Source: an uncultured Prevotellaceae bacterium (GTDB lineage Bacteria; Bacteroidota; Bacteroidia; Bacteroidales; Bacteroidaceae). Taken from it: a DNA stretch of 64,000 nt. Where the stretch lies: the NCBI GenBank assembly GCA_900317635.1, contig ONHN01000001.1, forward strand, positions 62,001-126,000. The letters run 5' to 3'. Each line of letters opens with the position of its first letter. The stretch's first letter is position 1. Made by a program: the position numbers and the translations under genes. Of the stretch, positions 50,785 to 59,889 are shown one piece after another. Below the pieces are notes generated by a model. That model saw only the letters and a program-made list of their open reading frames with translations, ran no database searches and was not told the origin of the DNA.

Positions 50785-52041
50785 CTATCCGCCGAAGTCG
50801 TCGTAAAGGATGCTCTCCTTTTCAACGCCCAGGGAGTCGAGCAAGCCAACGACGGCCTTCGACATCGGGCCAGGGCCGCACATGTAGTACTCGATATCTT
50901 CGGGGGCTTCGTGGTCCTTGAGGTACTTCTCGTACATCACCTGGTGGACGAAGCCAGCGGTATAGGCCACACCTTTCTCGTCGGCCACGGGGTCGGGGCG
51001 GTCGAGGGCGAGGTAGAACTTGAAGTTGGGGAATTCCTTCTCAAGTTGCAGGAAGTCGTCGAGGTAGAACACTTCCGAGAGCGAGCGTGCGCCGTAGAAG
51101 TAGGACATCTTGCGGTCGGTGGTGTGCAGCGTCTTGGTCATGTGCATAATTTGCGCGCGCAGGGGAGCCATGCCTGCGCCGCCGCCTACCCAAATCATCT
51201 CTTTCTTCGAGTCGAAGTGGGGGTGGAAGTCGCCATAGGGACCGCTCATAACTACCTTGTCGCCAGGCTTGAGCGAGAAAATGTAGGAGGATGCGATACC
51301 GGGGTTCACGTCCATCATCTTTCCGTCCTTGAAGGGCGGCGTAGCAATACGCACGGTGAGCATGAAGCGGTCGCCCTCGGCGGGATAGTTGGCCATAGAG
51401 TAGGCACGGATGGTCTCCTCCTTGTTGACGCACTTAAGGCCAAAAATACCGAACTTCTGCCAGCTGCCGATGTATTGCTCGCCTATACTGGCTTTATCGA
51501 TGTCGCGGTCGTAGTCGATTTCGAACTTGGGAATACGTATTTGTGCATAGCTGCCAGGGATAAAGTCCATGTGCTCGCCTTCGGGCAGGGCTACGATGAA
51601 CTCCTTGATAAACGAGGCCACGTTGTTGTTTGAAACGACGGTGCATTCGTACTCCTTCACGCCGAGCACGCTTTCGGGCACCTTCACGGTGAGGTCGCCC
51701 TTCACCTTGCACTGACAGCCGAGGCGGTAGTGCTCCTTGATTTGCTTGCGCGTGAACTGTCCCTTTTCGGAATCGAGGATTTCGCCGCCGCCCTCGGGCA
51801 CCTGGCACTTGCACTGTCCGCAGGAGCCTTTACCGCCGCAGGCGGAGGGCAGGTGGACGCCTTGCTCGGCCAGCGTGGCCAGTAGCGTGCCGCCCTGGGG
51901 CACGGAAAATTCTTTGTCGTTAACTTTCACCGTCACGTTACCGCTGGGCATGAGGTAGGTCTTAGCCACAAGCAGGATGACAACGAGGATGAGGATGATG
52001 GCGAGGAAAACGCCAATGCTGTATAGGATGAGTTGTGTCAT
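50785..52041 (-). CDS. nqrF: Na+-translocating NADH:quinone reductase subunit F
   Basis: NqrF takes electrons from NADH. The 418-residue protein has an N-terminal membrane helix (YSIGVFLAIILILVVILLVA) and a 2Fe-2S ferredoxin domain with CGGKGSCGQCKCQV and a later GCQCKV. The FAD-binding part has RAYSMANYP and the NADH-binding part has GGGAGMAPLRAQI. The C-terminus ends YEKYLKD...MCGPGPMSKAV. It is the last gene of the operon. Confidence 0.95.
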   Translation of the reverse strand: MTQLILYSIGVFLAIILILVVILLVAKTYLMPSGNVTVKVNDKEFSVPQGGTLLATLAEQGVHLPSACGGKGSCGQCKCQVPEGGGEILDSEKGQFTRKQIKEHYRLGCQCKVKGDLTVKVPESVLGVKEYECTVVSNNNVASFIKEFIVALPEGEHMDFIPGSYAQIRIPKFEIDYDRDIDKASIGEQYIGSWQKFGIFGLKCVNKEETIRAYSMANYPAEGDRFMLTVRIATPPFKDGKMMDVNPGIASSYIFSLKPGDKVVMSGPYGDFHPHFDSKKEMIWVGGGAGMAPLRAQIMHMTKTLHTTDRKMSYFYGARSLSEVFYLDDFLQLEKEFPNFKFYLALDRPDPVADEKGVAYTAGFVHQVMYEKYLKDHEAPEDIEYYMCGPGPMSKAVVGLLDSLGVEKESILYDDFGG

Positions 52042-52060
52042 TGTTCTTGTCCTCCTTTCT

Positions 52061-52690
52061 TTAGATGTTCAAACCGCTGAAGCACATGAAGGCCATGGCC
52101 ATGAGGCCCACGGTAATGAACGTGATGCCGAGGCCCTGCAAGGGCTTGGGCACGTTGGTGTAGGCCATCTTCTCGCGAATGGCAGCGAGGGCGACGATGG
52201 CCAAGAGCCAACCGATACCGCTGCCCAGGGCGTAGGCTATGGCATCGCCAAAGCCGCCAATGGCTTGCGTGCTCGTGGCGGGATCCATCTGTATGCGCTG
52301 CTGCATGAAGAGCGATGCGCCCATAATGGCGCAGTTCACGGCGATGAGCGGCAGGAAGATACCCAGCGCGGCGTAGAGGCTGGGCGAGAAGCGTTCGACA
52401 ACCATTTCCACCAACTGCACGATACCGGCAATGACGGCAATGAAGAGAATGAACGCCAAGAAAGAGAGGTCAACGCCCTCGACGAGCACGTCGGGCGCCA
52501 GCACGTAGGTCTGCATGGCATAGTTGACGGGCACCGTGACAAGTAGCACGAAGATGACCGCCATGCCCAGACCGAACGAGGTCTTTACGTTCTTCGACAC
52601 GGCAAGGTAGGAACACATGCCGAGGAAGAAGGCGAATATCATGTTGTCCACGAAGATGGAGCGGACGAAAAGGCTAAAGAAATGTTCCAT
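52061..52690 (-). CDS. nqrE: Na+-translocating NADH:quinone reductase subunit E
   Basis: The 209-residue membrane protein has six helices and begins [20 protein letters not shown], then [15 protein letters not shown]. The conserved INCAIMG-like segment appears as [14 protein letters not shown], and its Cys, together with Cys in MCSYLA, is thought to take part in an Fe centre shared with NqrD. It is 19 bases before nqrF and 140 bases after nqrD. Confidence 0.94.
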   Translation of the reverse strand: MEHFFSLFVRSIFVDNMIFAFFLGMCSYLAVSKNVKTSFGLGMAVIFVLLVTVPVNYAMQTYVLAPDVLVEGVDLSFLAFILFIAVIAGIVQLVEMVVERFSPSLYAALGIFLPLIAVNCAIMGASLFMQQRIQMDPATSTQAIGGFGDAIAYALGSGIGWLLAIVALAAIREKMAYTNVPKPLQGLGITFITVGLMAMAFMCFSGLNI

Positions 52691-52830
52691 AAATAGAGTA
52701 GCCTCAACCCAAGCCCTCCGCGCGGGGAAGGAGTGTTTGACGCACTTGCGGGGTTTTGCGAGGCGTGTGTATTTTAGTTAGACATACCCTGCGCTGGCCT
52801 CACATGGGGAGGGGGAGCGCGAAGGGGCTT

Positions 52831-53439
52831 TTATTCCTTAACGATGCTTCTGTGCGCCCAAATCACGCAGCCCACGATGATGAGTGCCATGGCGGGCATC
52901 GTCATCATACCGTTGTTGACGTAGCCAGCTTCGTAGCACGCATCGGGGATGATTTGGAAACCGAGCAACGTGCCCGCACCGAGCAACTCGCGCACGGCGC
53001 CCACAACGATGAGGATCCAGGCGTAGCCCAGGCCGCTACCGATACCGTCGAGCAACGAGGCCACAGGGCCGTTGGACATAGCAAACGCTTCGAGGCGTCC
53101 CATGAGGATACAGTTCGTGATGATCAAACCCACATAGACGCTGAGCTGCACGCTCACGTCGTAGGCAAAGGCTTTCAGCACCATGCTGACAATCGTGACG
53201 AGCGCTGCTACGACCACGAGCTGAATGATGATGCGAATGCGGTTGGGGATGGTCTTACGAATGAGGGAAATTATCAGGTTGCTAAAAGCCGTGATGACCG
53301 TCACGGAGAGCCCCATCACGATGGCGGGTTCGAGTTGTGCGGTCACGGCCAGCGCGGAGCAGATACCCAGCACCTGAATAAGTATCGGGTTGTTCACGCT
53401 CAGCGGCTCCGTAAATGCTTGTTTTAGTTTTGCGTCCAT
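52831..53439 (-). CDS. nqrD: Na+-translocating NADH:quinone reductase subunit D
   Basis: The 202-residue membrane protein resembles NqrE. It contains NPILIQVLGICSALAVTAQL and GLIITNCILMGRLEAFAMSN, with Cys residues at the positions equivalent to NqrE. It starts just after nqrC. The 140-base gap to nqrE is longer than in typical nqr operons. Confidence 0.94.
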   Translation of the reverse strand: MDAKLKQAFTEPLSVNNPILIQVLGICSALAVTAQLEPAIVMGLSVTVITAFSNLIISLIRKTIPNRIRIIIQLVVVAALVTIVSMVLKAFAYDVSVQLSVYVGLIITNCILMGRLEAFAMSNGPVASLLDGIGSGLGYAWILIVVGAVRELLGAGTLLGFQIIPDACYEAGYVNNGMMTMPAMALIIVGCVIWAHRSIVKE

Positions 53440-53441
53440 AC

Positions 53442-54143
53442 TTATTTCTTGCTTAAGAATGCTTTGTAGTGTGCTAAGTACTCCAGAATCATGTCGCGCA
53501 CGCCGTTGGAGGTAAGCGTAGCGCCCGTGATGCCGTCAACCTCTTTGCTCTTGTCCTGCACGGCACCGCTCTTGACGACGGTCAGGACCACTGCGCCGTC
53601 GTCGGCATAGGCTTTTTTGCCTGCAAACTCGTCTTGGAACTTCTGTTCCTTGATGAGGGCACCGAGACCAGCCGTTTCGCTCTCGTGAGAGAAGTAGGAG
53701 CCGAAGACTGTTCGGCCGTCCTCGTCGAGGGCCACGAAGCCCCAGATACCGCCCCACAGGCCTTTGCCAGCCATGGGCAGGACGTACTTCTTGGCACCGC
53801 CGACGCTACATATATATATAGGTAGGCAGTCGGGGCCCATGTTCTTGCGCTCAACGGTGAAACCATCCTTGTCCTGCTCCTTGCCCTCTTTAAGGACGTC
53901 GCCTTGGGCGTTGACGATGAGGTCTTGCAGGACTACTTCTTTATACTTATCTTCGACGGCAGCCTTGTCGAGCCCGCGAATGTTGAGGGCGGCAAGTATC
54001 TGCTGTTTCTTATCAATGCGCTCGTTGGCATCGCTGCGATCCTTGAGGGCGGCATAGGCAAAGGCCAACAAGAAAGCGACCACAACCACTACGCCCGTGG
54101 CATAGAGGATGGTGTAGGTATTGCTGTTTGTGTTCAGTTTCAT
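53442..54143 (-). CDS. nqrC: Na+-translocating NADH:quinone reductase subunit C
   Basis: The 233-residue protein has an N-terminal helix (TILYATGVVVVVAFLLAFAY) and a periplasmic FMN-binding domain. The FMN threonine motif is DGITGATLTSNGV, the target of ApbE. The sequence GGIWGFVALDEDGRTVFGSY is typical of the family. Its stop is 2 bases from the start of nqrD. Length is close to the usual 250-260. Confidence 0.94.
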   Translation of the reverse strand: MKLNTNSNTYTILYATGVVVVVAFLLAFAYAALKDRSDANERIDKKQQILAALNIRGLDKAAVEDKYKEVVLQDLIVNAQGDVLKEGKEQDKDGFTVERKNMGPDCLPIYICSVGGAKKYVLPMAGKGLWGGIWGFVALDEDGRTVFGSYFSHESETAGLGALIKEQKFQDEFAGKKAYADDGAVVLTVVKSGAVQDKSKEVDGITGATLTSNGVRDMILEYLAHYKAFLSKK

Positions 54144-54238
54144 AACCTTTCAGTATTATTGGCTAATGGGAGGTCATCGGGCTTCAGACTTTGGCCTTAC
54201 CTTTATCTGCATAGCCCAGTCTTATAACCTCGCATAGC

Positions 54239-55402
54239 TCATTTTGCCATTCGTTTTGCGCGTTTGTTGATGTTGGCCTGCACAACGCACCAGTCGATGA
54301 GGGGTGCAAACATGTTCATAAAGAGAATGGCGAGCATCATGCCCTCGGGATATCCAGGGTTGAGGACGCGGATGGTGATGGCCAAAGCGCCGATGAGGAA
54401 GCCATAGACGTACTTACCACATTCGGTGCGGGCACTGGTGACGGGGTCGGTGGCCATAAAGACGGCACCGAAGCAGAAGCCGCCCAGCGCGAGGTGTTCG
54501 TACCAAGGAATGTTGGCCACGACGTTGTCCATGCCTGCTGCATTGAACAGCCAGGCCACGAGGCCGCCGCCTACGAAGACGCTCAGCATCGTGCGCCACG
54601 AGGCTATGCCCGTGAAGAGCAGAATGGCGGCACCAAGGAGGATGGCATAGACGCTGGTTTCGCCCACGCTGCCCGGCATAAGGCCTACGAGCATGTCGGC
54701 AAAGCTCATGGTGCTCGCTGTGCCAGCACCAGCTTCGCCAAGGGGCGTGGCCATCGTCAACGTGTCGGGCAGGTCGTAGCCAAGGCCAAACCACGTCTCC
54801 TTCGAGAGCCAGACGTTGTCGCCCGACATCTTCGTGGGATAGGCGAAGAAGAGGAAGGCACGCGCTACGAGGGCGGGGTTGAAAATGTTCATACCCGTGC
54901 CGCCAAACACTTCTTTTGCAAAGATGACGCTGAAAGCTACGGCCACAGCCAGCATCCACAGCGGCGTGCCAACGGGCAGCACCATGGGGATGAGCAGGCC
55001 CGTAACGAGGTAACCCTCGTTGATTTCTTCTTTCTTCCACTGCGCCACAGTGAACTCAATGCCGAGACCTACGAGGTAGCTCACGACAATCTTCGGCAGC
55101 ATGACGCAGAAGCCGTAGAGGAACATGGCCCAGCAGCTGGTGGCTTCGAGCTGGCCAGCGGCAAGGGCGTTCTGATAGCCAATGTTGTACATGCCGAACA
55201 ACAGGGCTGGTATCAAGGCAATAACCACGAAGCTCATAATGCGCTTCGAGTCGATAGCATCGTGAATGCTCACGCCGCTCTTCGACGTGTCGGCGGGCAC
55301 GAGGGCAAAAGTCTCAAAACCTTCGAAGACGGAGCGGAAAGCGTGCAACTTGCCACCTTCTTCGAAGTTCGGACGTAGTTTGTCAAATATCTGTTGTAAC
55401 AT
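54239..55402 (-). CDS. nqrB: Na+-translocating NADH:quinone reductase subunit B
   Basis: The 387-residue membrane protein has about ten helices. The expected covalent FMN threonine lies in DTLTMATPLGEAGAG. Other signatures are GGTGMNIFNPALVARAFLFF and FMATDPVTSARTECGKYVYG. The start overlaps the nqrA stop by one base. A 95-base gap separates it from nqrC. Confidence 0.95.
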   Translation of the reverse strand: MLQQIFDKLRPNFEEGGKLHAFRSVFEGFETFALVPADTSKSGVSIHDAIDSKRIMSFVVIALIPALLFGMYNIGYQNALAAGQLEATSCWAMFLYGFCVMLPKIVVSYLVGLGIEFTVAQWKKEEINEGYLVTGLLIPMVLPVGTPLWMLAVAVAFSVIFAKEVFGGTGMNIFNPALVARAFLFFAYPTKMSGDNVWLSKETWFGLGYDLPDTLTMATPLGEAGAGTASTMSFADMLVGLMPGSVGETSVYAILLGAAILLFTGIASWRTMLSVFVGGGLVAWLFNAAGMDNVVANIPWYEHLALGGFCFGAVFMATDPVTSARTECGKYVYGFLIGALAITIRVLNPGYPEGMMLAILFMNMFAPLIDWCVVQANINKRAKRMAK

Positions 55403-56745
55403 TATGCGTTCTCCTTTCTTAAGATGTCAAGTCCTTCGCGCACAATGCGCTGCAACTCGAGTTTGGAACTATCAACGTATTCGGCCACGGCGAAGTCCTC
55501 GGGAGCTACTTCGTAGATGCCGAGTGCTTCCTGGCGGTCGATGTCGCCCGTAATGATGGCCTTCACGAGGTAGCCGGCGAAGATATCCATAGGGAAGACG
55601 CGGTCGTACTCGCCCGACATGATCATGTGGCGCTGGCCGCCCTTAATGCGACAGTCAGGGGCAAACTTCTTGCCAGGCATCAGCCACGAGAAGTAGGAGC
55701 GACTGGTAGAATGCTGCTTCAGGCGCGGCAAAATCCAGCCGAAAGCTTCGTGAACGTCGTCGCCCTCGGGCAAGACGCACACCTCCGTGGCATGAGCGGC
55801 AAGGAAACCGTCGTAGCTGCTGCGAACGCCCACAAGCGGATTGCCGTTGATAACGCGCACATTGCCATCGCTAACTTCGCCCAGCACGTCCTTCAGCGGA
55901 GAGCCTACGCGCGCCGCCACATACTGCGGACTGCCAACGCACGAACCTGCCACGGCCACGCGGCGCATCAAGTCGAGGCAGCCCGTCGTCATCAGCCGCC
56001 CGATGAAAATAACCTCTTCAGCGCCGATGGTCCACACCGTTTCGCCCTTACCTAAGGGAGCGACGTGGTTGATTTGAACGCCAACGTTACCGCTGGGGTT
56101 GGGGCCATCGAAGATGTTCACCTCGGCATCTAACCCTTGAGCAAACTCCTCTTTGCGCTGACTGGGCGTTACGCCTACGCAGACCTTGGCGATGCGCGCA
56201 AGGGCGGCAATGCCAGCGCGAAACTCCTGCTCTTGTCCACTAACAACGAACGAGAAATCAGCCGCTAACGGCATTTTGCTAAATGTGGAAACGAAGATGG
56301 CTCGCGGCGTGCTGTCGGCCTCGGGCACGACATCGTAAGGACGCTGGCGCAGGAAGGCGAAGAGGCCCGCTTCGAGCAGGCGGCTACGCACCTCCGTAGC
56401 CGAGGCCTTCGTCACGTCGAGGCGGCCCCATTCGCGCACTTGCTGCACCTGATCGGGGCGGATGCGCACACTGAGCAACTTGCGGCGGTCGCCGCGTTCT
56501 ACTTTCGCAATGGTGCCACTAACGGGCGCACACAGGTTGATGCGCTCCGACGCTTTGTCCGTCAGCACGGCATCGCCTGCTTTCACGTGGTCGCCCTCCT
56601 TGACGAGCAACCGAGGCACGTAGCCAGGGAAGTCGGGCGGGCACACGGCATATTCGCCGCACTTGCCCACTTCGCGCAACTCCCGTCGCGCCTCGCCCTC
56701 AAGGTGGAGGTCAAGACCTTTCTTAAGTTTATATGTATTTTCCAT
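55402..56745 (-). CDS. nqrA: Na+-translocating NADH:quinone reductase subunit A
   Basis: Translation from the ATG at 56745 (MENTYKLKKGLDLHLEGEAR) gives 447 residues. NqrA binds the quinone-side part of the complex. Characteristic segments are VKEGDHVKAGDAVLTDKASE, RIRPDQVQQVREWGRLD, GAEEVIFIGRLMTTGCLDL and ALGIYEVAPEDFAVAEYVDS. A frame extension to 56772 has no ribosome site. The consensus promoter at 56770-56800 fits this start. Confidence 0.94.
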   Translation of the reverse strand: MENTYKLKKGLDLHLEGEARRELREVGKCGEYAVCPPDFPGYVPRLLVKEGDHVKAGDAVLTDKASERINLCAPVSGTIAKVERGDRRKLLSVRIRPDQVQQVREWGRLDVTKASATEVRSRLLEAGLFAFLRQRPYDVVPEADSTPRAIFVSTFSKMPLAADFSFVVSGQEQEFRAGIAALARIAKVCVGVTPSQRKEEFAQGLDAEVNIFDGPNPSGNVGVQINHVAPLGKGETVWTIGAEEVIFIGRLMTTGCLDLMRRVAVAGSCVGSPQYVAARVGSPLKDVLGEVSDGNVRVINGNPLVGVRSSYDGFLAAHATEVCVLPEGDDVHEAFGWILPRLKQHSTSRSYFSWLMPGKKFAPDCRIKGGQRHMIMSGEYDRVFPMDIFAGYLVKAIITGDIDRQEALGIYEVAPEDFAVAEYVDSSKLELQRIVREGLDILRKENA

Positions 56746-56769
56746 TAAAGGTGTGATTATAATCCAGCG

Positions 56770-56800
56770 CAAATTTACAATTATTTAACGAAAAAGCAAA
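56770..56800 (-). promoter_or_regulatory. Consensus promoter of the nqrABCDEF operon
   Basis: On the minus strand TTTG (56797-56800), exactly 19 bases, then TAAATTTG (56770-56777). Transcription should begin near 56763, leaving a leader of about 18 bases before nqrA. Confidence 0.8.
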
Positions 56801-56847
56801 ACGCCACCGAAGTTTTATAGAAAACTTCCTGCGCACCCCCACAAAAG

Positions 56848-56892
56848 AAACCGCAAAGCGTGCACGCACATTGCAACCACTTTGCGGTTTTT
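56848..56892 (+). terminator. Terminator-like hairpin next to an IS remnant
   Basis: AAACCGCAAAG pairs with CTTTGCGGTTT and is followed by a run of Ts. No plus-strand gene of this window ends here. It may belong to a lost gene or insertion element, since a transposase remnant begins 6 bases later. Confidence 0.6.
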
Positions 56893-56897
56893 GACAC

Positions 56898-57006
56898 AGT
56901 GAGCTGTCAACGCTGAAGGCAGAATTGAGGCGTGAGAAACTGCGTGCAGACTTCTATGAGGAGATGGTTTCCTTTGGCAAGGAATTCTATGGTATTGACT
57001 TAAAAA
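56898..57006 (+). pseudogene. Remnant of an IS3-type transposase ORF A
   Basis: Read from 56898 the frame gives SELSTLKAELRREKLRADFY followed by EEMVSFGKEFYGIDLKN. This resembles the coiled-coil end of IS3-family OrfA proteins of Bacteroidetes (ELKAENExLKxALExERLRxEAYETMI). It has no start, and the frame then runs into unrelated sequence. The remaining stretch up to 57161 has no further gene. Confidence 0.5.
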
Positions 57007-57161
57007 ACTTGCCCGTTTGCTTGTTAGTTCCCCCAAAAATTGCTTATTTCGCACATCCTGCGAACAAAAACGAACGTTTTCGTTAAGCCAGGAGAGCAGA
57101 GCGAAACTTGTTTCAGCTTTGCCTTGGCGAGAAAACGCAAGCCTGGAAGGAACCTTTTAAA

Positions 57162-57225
57162 GTGACGAGTTACGAGTGACAAGTGACGAGTTGCAAAAGC
57201 ACCTGTTCGTCGGCGTAGCCCCACT
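57162..57225. repeat. Heptanucleotide tandem repeat with core (copy 4)
   Basis: Four units (GTGACGA, GTTACGA, GTGACAA, GTGACGA) are followed by the reverse-oriented core (TTGCAAAAGCACCTGTTCGT then CGGCGTAGCC). The repeat ends about 50 bases before the preA start. Long frames upstream of preA are repeat translation. Confidence 0.75.
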
Positions 57226-57277
57226 TGTCTCTCGCCACGTTAAACGTCATATTTCTAACTTCAAAACTTCCAACATT

Positions 57278-58750
57278 ATGCGCCAACAACACGTAGAAAC
57301 CGAAGCCTACCGCTGCCTGCTTTGCTCTGATGCTCCCTGCACAAAAGCCTGTCCTACGGGCGACCCCGCTCGCGCTCTTCGCGCCATTCGTTTCGACAAC
57401 AAGAGTCTGGCGAAACGTTGGATTGCTCAATGCACCGATGCCGACCTCCAGCAAGCCGAAGAGGCCTGCATACATTACGATTATCCCATACGCATTAAGG
57501 AAATAGCTCATCACCTGCCCGATGCGCCCGCACCGTCCGATGCGCTGCCCAGCTTGGCCATCGACTTCTGCGGCATCCCCTGCGAGAACCCCTTCTTCCT
57601 CGCCTCGTCGGCCGTTTGTACCAACTACGAGATGGTGGCTCGCGCCTTCGAAGCTGGTTGGGCAGGCGTGTTCTACAAAACCATCTGCCTGCAAGAAATT
57701 AAGGAAGTTTCGCCGCGCTTTGATGCCGTAGCCCTTGAAGGCACGTCCGACTTCTACGGCTTCCGCAACATGGAGCAACTCAGCGAGAACCCCGTCGATG
57801 TCGATTTCGACATCCTGCATCGCTTGAAGCAGAACTATCCCTCGAAGGTGGTCGTTGCCTCTATTATGGGCCAAACCGAAGAGGAGTGGATAGAGCTGGC
57901 AAAAATGGCCGAAGCGGCAGGCGTTGATGCTGTAGAGCTGAACTTCTCGTGCCCGCAGATGCGCCTCACGGGCATGGGTAGCGACGTGGGTCAGAACCCC
58001 GAACTCGTACTTTTCTACACCGCCTTCGTCAAACGTAGCGTTAGCATTCCCGTCATTCCTAAAATGACGCCCAACATCACGCACATGAACCAGCCCGCCA
58101 CATCGGCCTACTTTGGCGGTGCCGACGCTATCTCGGCCATCAACACCATCAAGTCCGTCACACTGAACAATCGCAGCAGCGTCAACGGCAAGAAGACCAT
58201 TTCGGGCTTGTCGGGCCGTGCCGTAAAGCCCATTGCTCTGCGCTTCATCCGCGAAATGGCCGCCAACCCCGTCACCAACGGTTCGCGCGACCACGCTCGC
58301 GCTATTGAGATTAGCGGCATTGGCGGCATCGAAACGTGGCGCGACGCACTGGAATTCATCCAACTGGGCTGCCGCAACGTGCAGATTTGCACCGCCGTGA
58401 TGCAATACGGCTATCGCATTATCGACGACCTCGTACTGGGCATGCAAACCTACATGGCAGAGCGCGGTATCAGCCACCTTGCCGACCTCGTGGGCGAAGA
58501 GCTACCCAACTTCGTTTCTCCTTCCGACCTCGACCGCACCACGAAGGTCTTCCCCATGATAGACCGCGAGCTGTGCATAGGCTGTGGCCGTTGCTACGTC
58601 TCCTGCCTCGACGGCGGCCACCAGGCCATCAGCTTCGACCCCGCCGAACGCATCCCCCGCATCAACGGCAAAAGCTGCGTAGGCTGCCACCTCTGCCTGC
58701 TCGTTTGTCCCACCTCCGCCATCGGTGCCTCCAAACGCATCAGCAAGTAG
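57278..58750 (+). CDS. preA: Dihydropyrimidine dehydrogenase-type PreA with N-terminal Fe-S segment
   Basis: The 490-residue protein starts at the ATG at 57278 (MRQQHVETEAYRCLLCSDAP). Residues 1-40 contain CLLCSDAPCTKACPTGDP, like the Fe-S binding N-terminus of PreT and GltD. Residues about 90-400 are the FMN-dependent class 1 dihydroorotate-dehydrogenase-like barrel with VELNFSCPQM and VKRSVSIPVIPKMTPN. The C-terminal ferredoxin part has CIGCGRCYVSC and CVGCHLCLLVCP. PreA works with PreT in pyrimidine reduction in E. coli; here the N-terminal segment of PreT seems fused. No preT is near. Confidence 0.85.
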   Translation: MRQQHVETEAYRCLLCSDAPCTKACPTGDPARALRAIRFDNKSLAKRWIAQCTDADLQQAEEACIHYDYPIRIKEIAHHLPDAPAPSDALPSLAIDFCGIPCENPFFLASSAVCTNYEMVARAFEAGWAGVFYKTICLQEIKEVSPRFDAVALEGTSDFYGFRNMEQLSENPVDVDFDILHRLKQNYPSKVVVASIMGQTEEEWIELAKMAEAAGVDAVELNFSCPQMRLTGMGSDVGQNPELVLFYTAFVKRSVSIPVIPKMTPNITHMNQPATSAYFGGADAISAINTIKSVTLNNRSSVNGKKTISGLSGRAVKPIALRFIREMAANPVTNGSRDHARAIEISGIGGIETWRDALEFIQLGCRNVQICTAVMQYGYRIIDDLVLGMQTYMAERGISHLADLVGEELPNFVSPSDLDRTTKVFPMIDRELCIGCGRCYVSCLDGGHQAISFDPAERIPRINGKSCVGCHLCLLVCPTSAIGASKRISK

Positions 58751-58804
58751 CACTACGCACCTCGCGCGCGTATAAAAGATTGTATACGCCCCGCGTATGC
58801 AATG

Positions 58805-58852
58805 CACCGCCCAAGCGATGAAGCCAGAATAAGCTTTATGGCTCGGGCGGTG
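58805..58852 (+). terminator. Hairpin downstream of preA
   Basis: CACCGCCC at 58805-58812 pairs with GGGCGGTG at 58845-58852, with an inner AAGCC/GGCTC stem. It is 55 bases after the preA stop. The U-tract is weak (TATCTATA). Confidence 0.5.
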
Positions 58853-58922
58853 TATCTATAGCACTGCTCCCCACGTGAGCGTGCCGAAGATGAGTCGCGA
58901 AAAGGAAATGGCTTAGGGGCCT

Positions 58923-59141
58923 CTAAAGAGCATCTTTTAATGCTTTGCGCCCCGCATCAGTCATAAGGCCCTTAGCTTCAAGCAGGGCGTTTCGCTCTTT
59001 GTTAAGATCTGTCCAATGGCTCCCTTTACGGCGGGGCGATAAGCGCTGAACCAAACGGCCGTCTGGCAACTTCTTCTTTGTTGAGTCAATCCAGCCAAAG
59101 CACACTATAAATGTAATACCAGTGGGATTACATTTTGGCAT
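58923..59141 (-). pseudogene. Truncated YdeI/OmpD-associated family protein
   Basis: The 72-codon frame encodes FGWIDSTKKKLPDGRLVQRL then SPRRKGSHWTDLNKERNALL, which from memory matches the middle of the YdeI family (RFSPRRKGSHWSELNKER). YdeI proteins are about 190 residues, so the N-terminal third and C-terminal part are missing. It lies near tRNA-Ser and tmRNA, sites often used by integrating elements. The unread stretch 59142-59260 shows nothing identifiable. Confidence 0.6.
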
Positions 59142-59260
59142 TATGACGCATTATGAGGCGGTAAGAAACAGCGTGAATTTAGGAGGGTCTCAATCCCTAA
59201 ATACCTAAAAACAACTCTGACAATCAAAACATCACGTTCGTAAATAGCTCATAACAAGTG

Positions 59261-59295
59261 CAAAAGGAAGTCGCTGTTAGGCTGACTTCCTTTTG
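59261..59295 (-). terminator. Terminator downstream of tRNA-Ser
   Basis: On the minus strand CAAAAGGAAGTC (59284-59295) pairs with GACTTCCTTTTG (59261-59272), a perfect 12-base stem ending in a TTTT run. It begins 9 bases beyond the tRNA 3' end at 59304. Confidence 0.7.
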
Positions 59296-59303
59296 CGCTT
59301 TTG

Positions 59304-59391
59304 CGGAAAGTGAGGGATTCGAACCCCCGGAACGGACGGGCCGTTCAGCGGATTTCGAGTCCGCCCCATTCGACCACTCTGGCAACTTTCC
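59304..59391 (-). tRNA. tRNA-Ser (anticodon CGA)
   Basis: An 88-base cloverleaf with a long variable arm is readable. Acceptor arms GGAAAGT and ACTTTCC pair, and the anticodon loop CTCGAAA gives anticodon CGA at 59355-59357, decoding UCG. The T arm contains GGTTCGAATC. The CCA end is not encoded. It is 30 bases downstream of the tmRNA gene and probably shares its transcript. Confidence 0.95.
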
Positions 59392-59421
59392 GTTTTTATG
59401 TTTGTTCTATGTGTGTGCTTG

Positions 59422-59822
59422 TGGAGCAGGAGGGTTTCGAACCCTCGTCCAAACGGGGAAACCATATGCTTTCTACACGCTTAGCTCCTCTGCATTTTTC
59501 GTGTCGTAGGCCAGAGAGGTGCTACCTGCCTGCGACCTTATCCCCTTTGTGTTTTCGTCGCTGCGCTGGGGCGCGCGGCGCTTATCCCTGATTTTCTGCG
59601 CCACCGTTTCCGTGAGCTTCAGGGCATGAGCTTCGGGGTGACGTCTCGTCGCAGTGCCTTGCACCGCGATTAAGCTTCTAAACTACTGTTCTTCGTTTAG
59701 GCAGCGAGAGCATAGCTGTTGTTGCCAGTTAAATTGTTGGAAGCCGTGATTAAAGTGACCACTCCCAGGCTCACTGCGTGCTTACATACCATTCCGGCCC
59801 GCTGTCAAATCCAGTCTGCCCC
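59422..59822 (-). ncRNA. ssrA: Transfer-messenger RNA (tmRNA)
   Basis: The 401-base RNA begins GGGGCAGACTGGATTTGACA at 59822 and ends with the T arm GGGTTCGAAACCC and CTGCTCC-A at 59422, which pairs with the start. The tag frame at 59726-59697 reads GNNSYALAA and stop, a Bacteroidales-like tag ending in YALAA. The CCA end is not encoded. tmRNA rescues stalled ribosomes with SmpB, whose gene is not here. tRNA-Ser follows. Confidence 0.95.
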
Positions 59823-59889
59823 TGCTTGCCACACCACGAGCTTTTCGCTCGCGGCGTGCCCACAGGTCTGCGGGAATGTTTTGCGGCTG

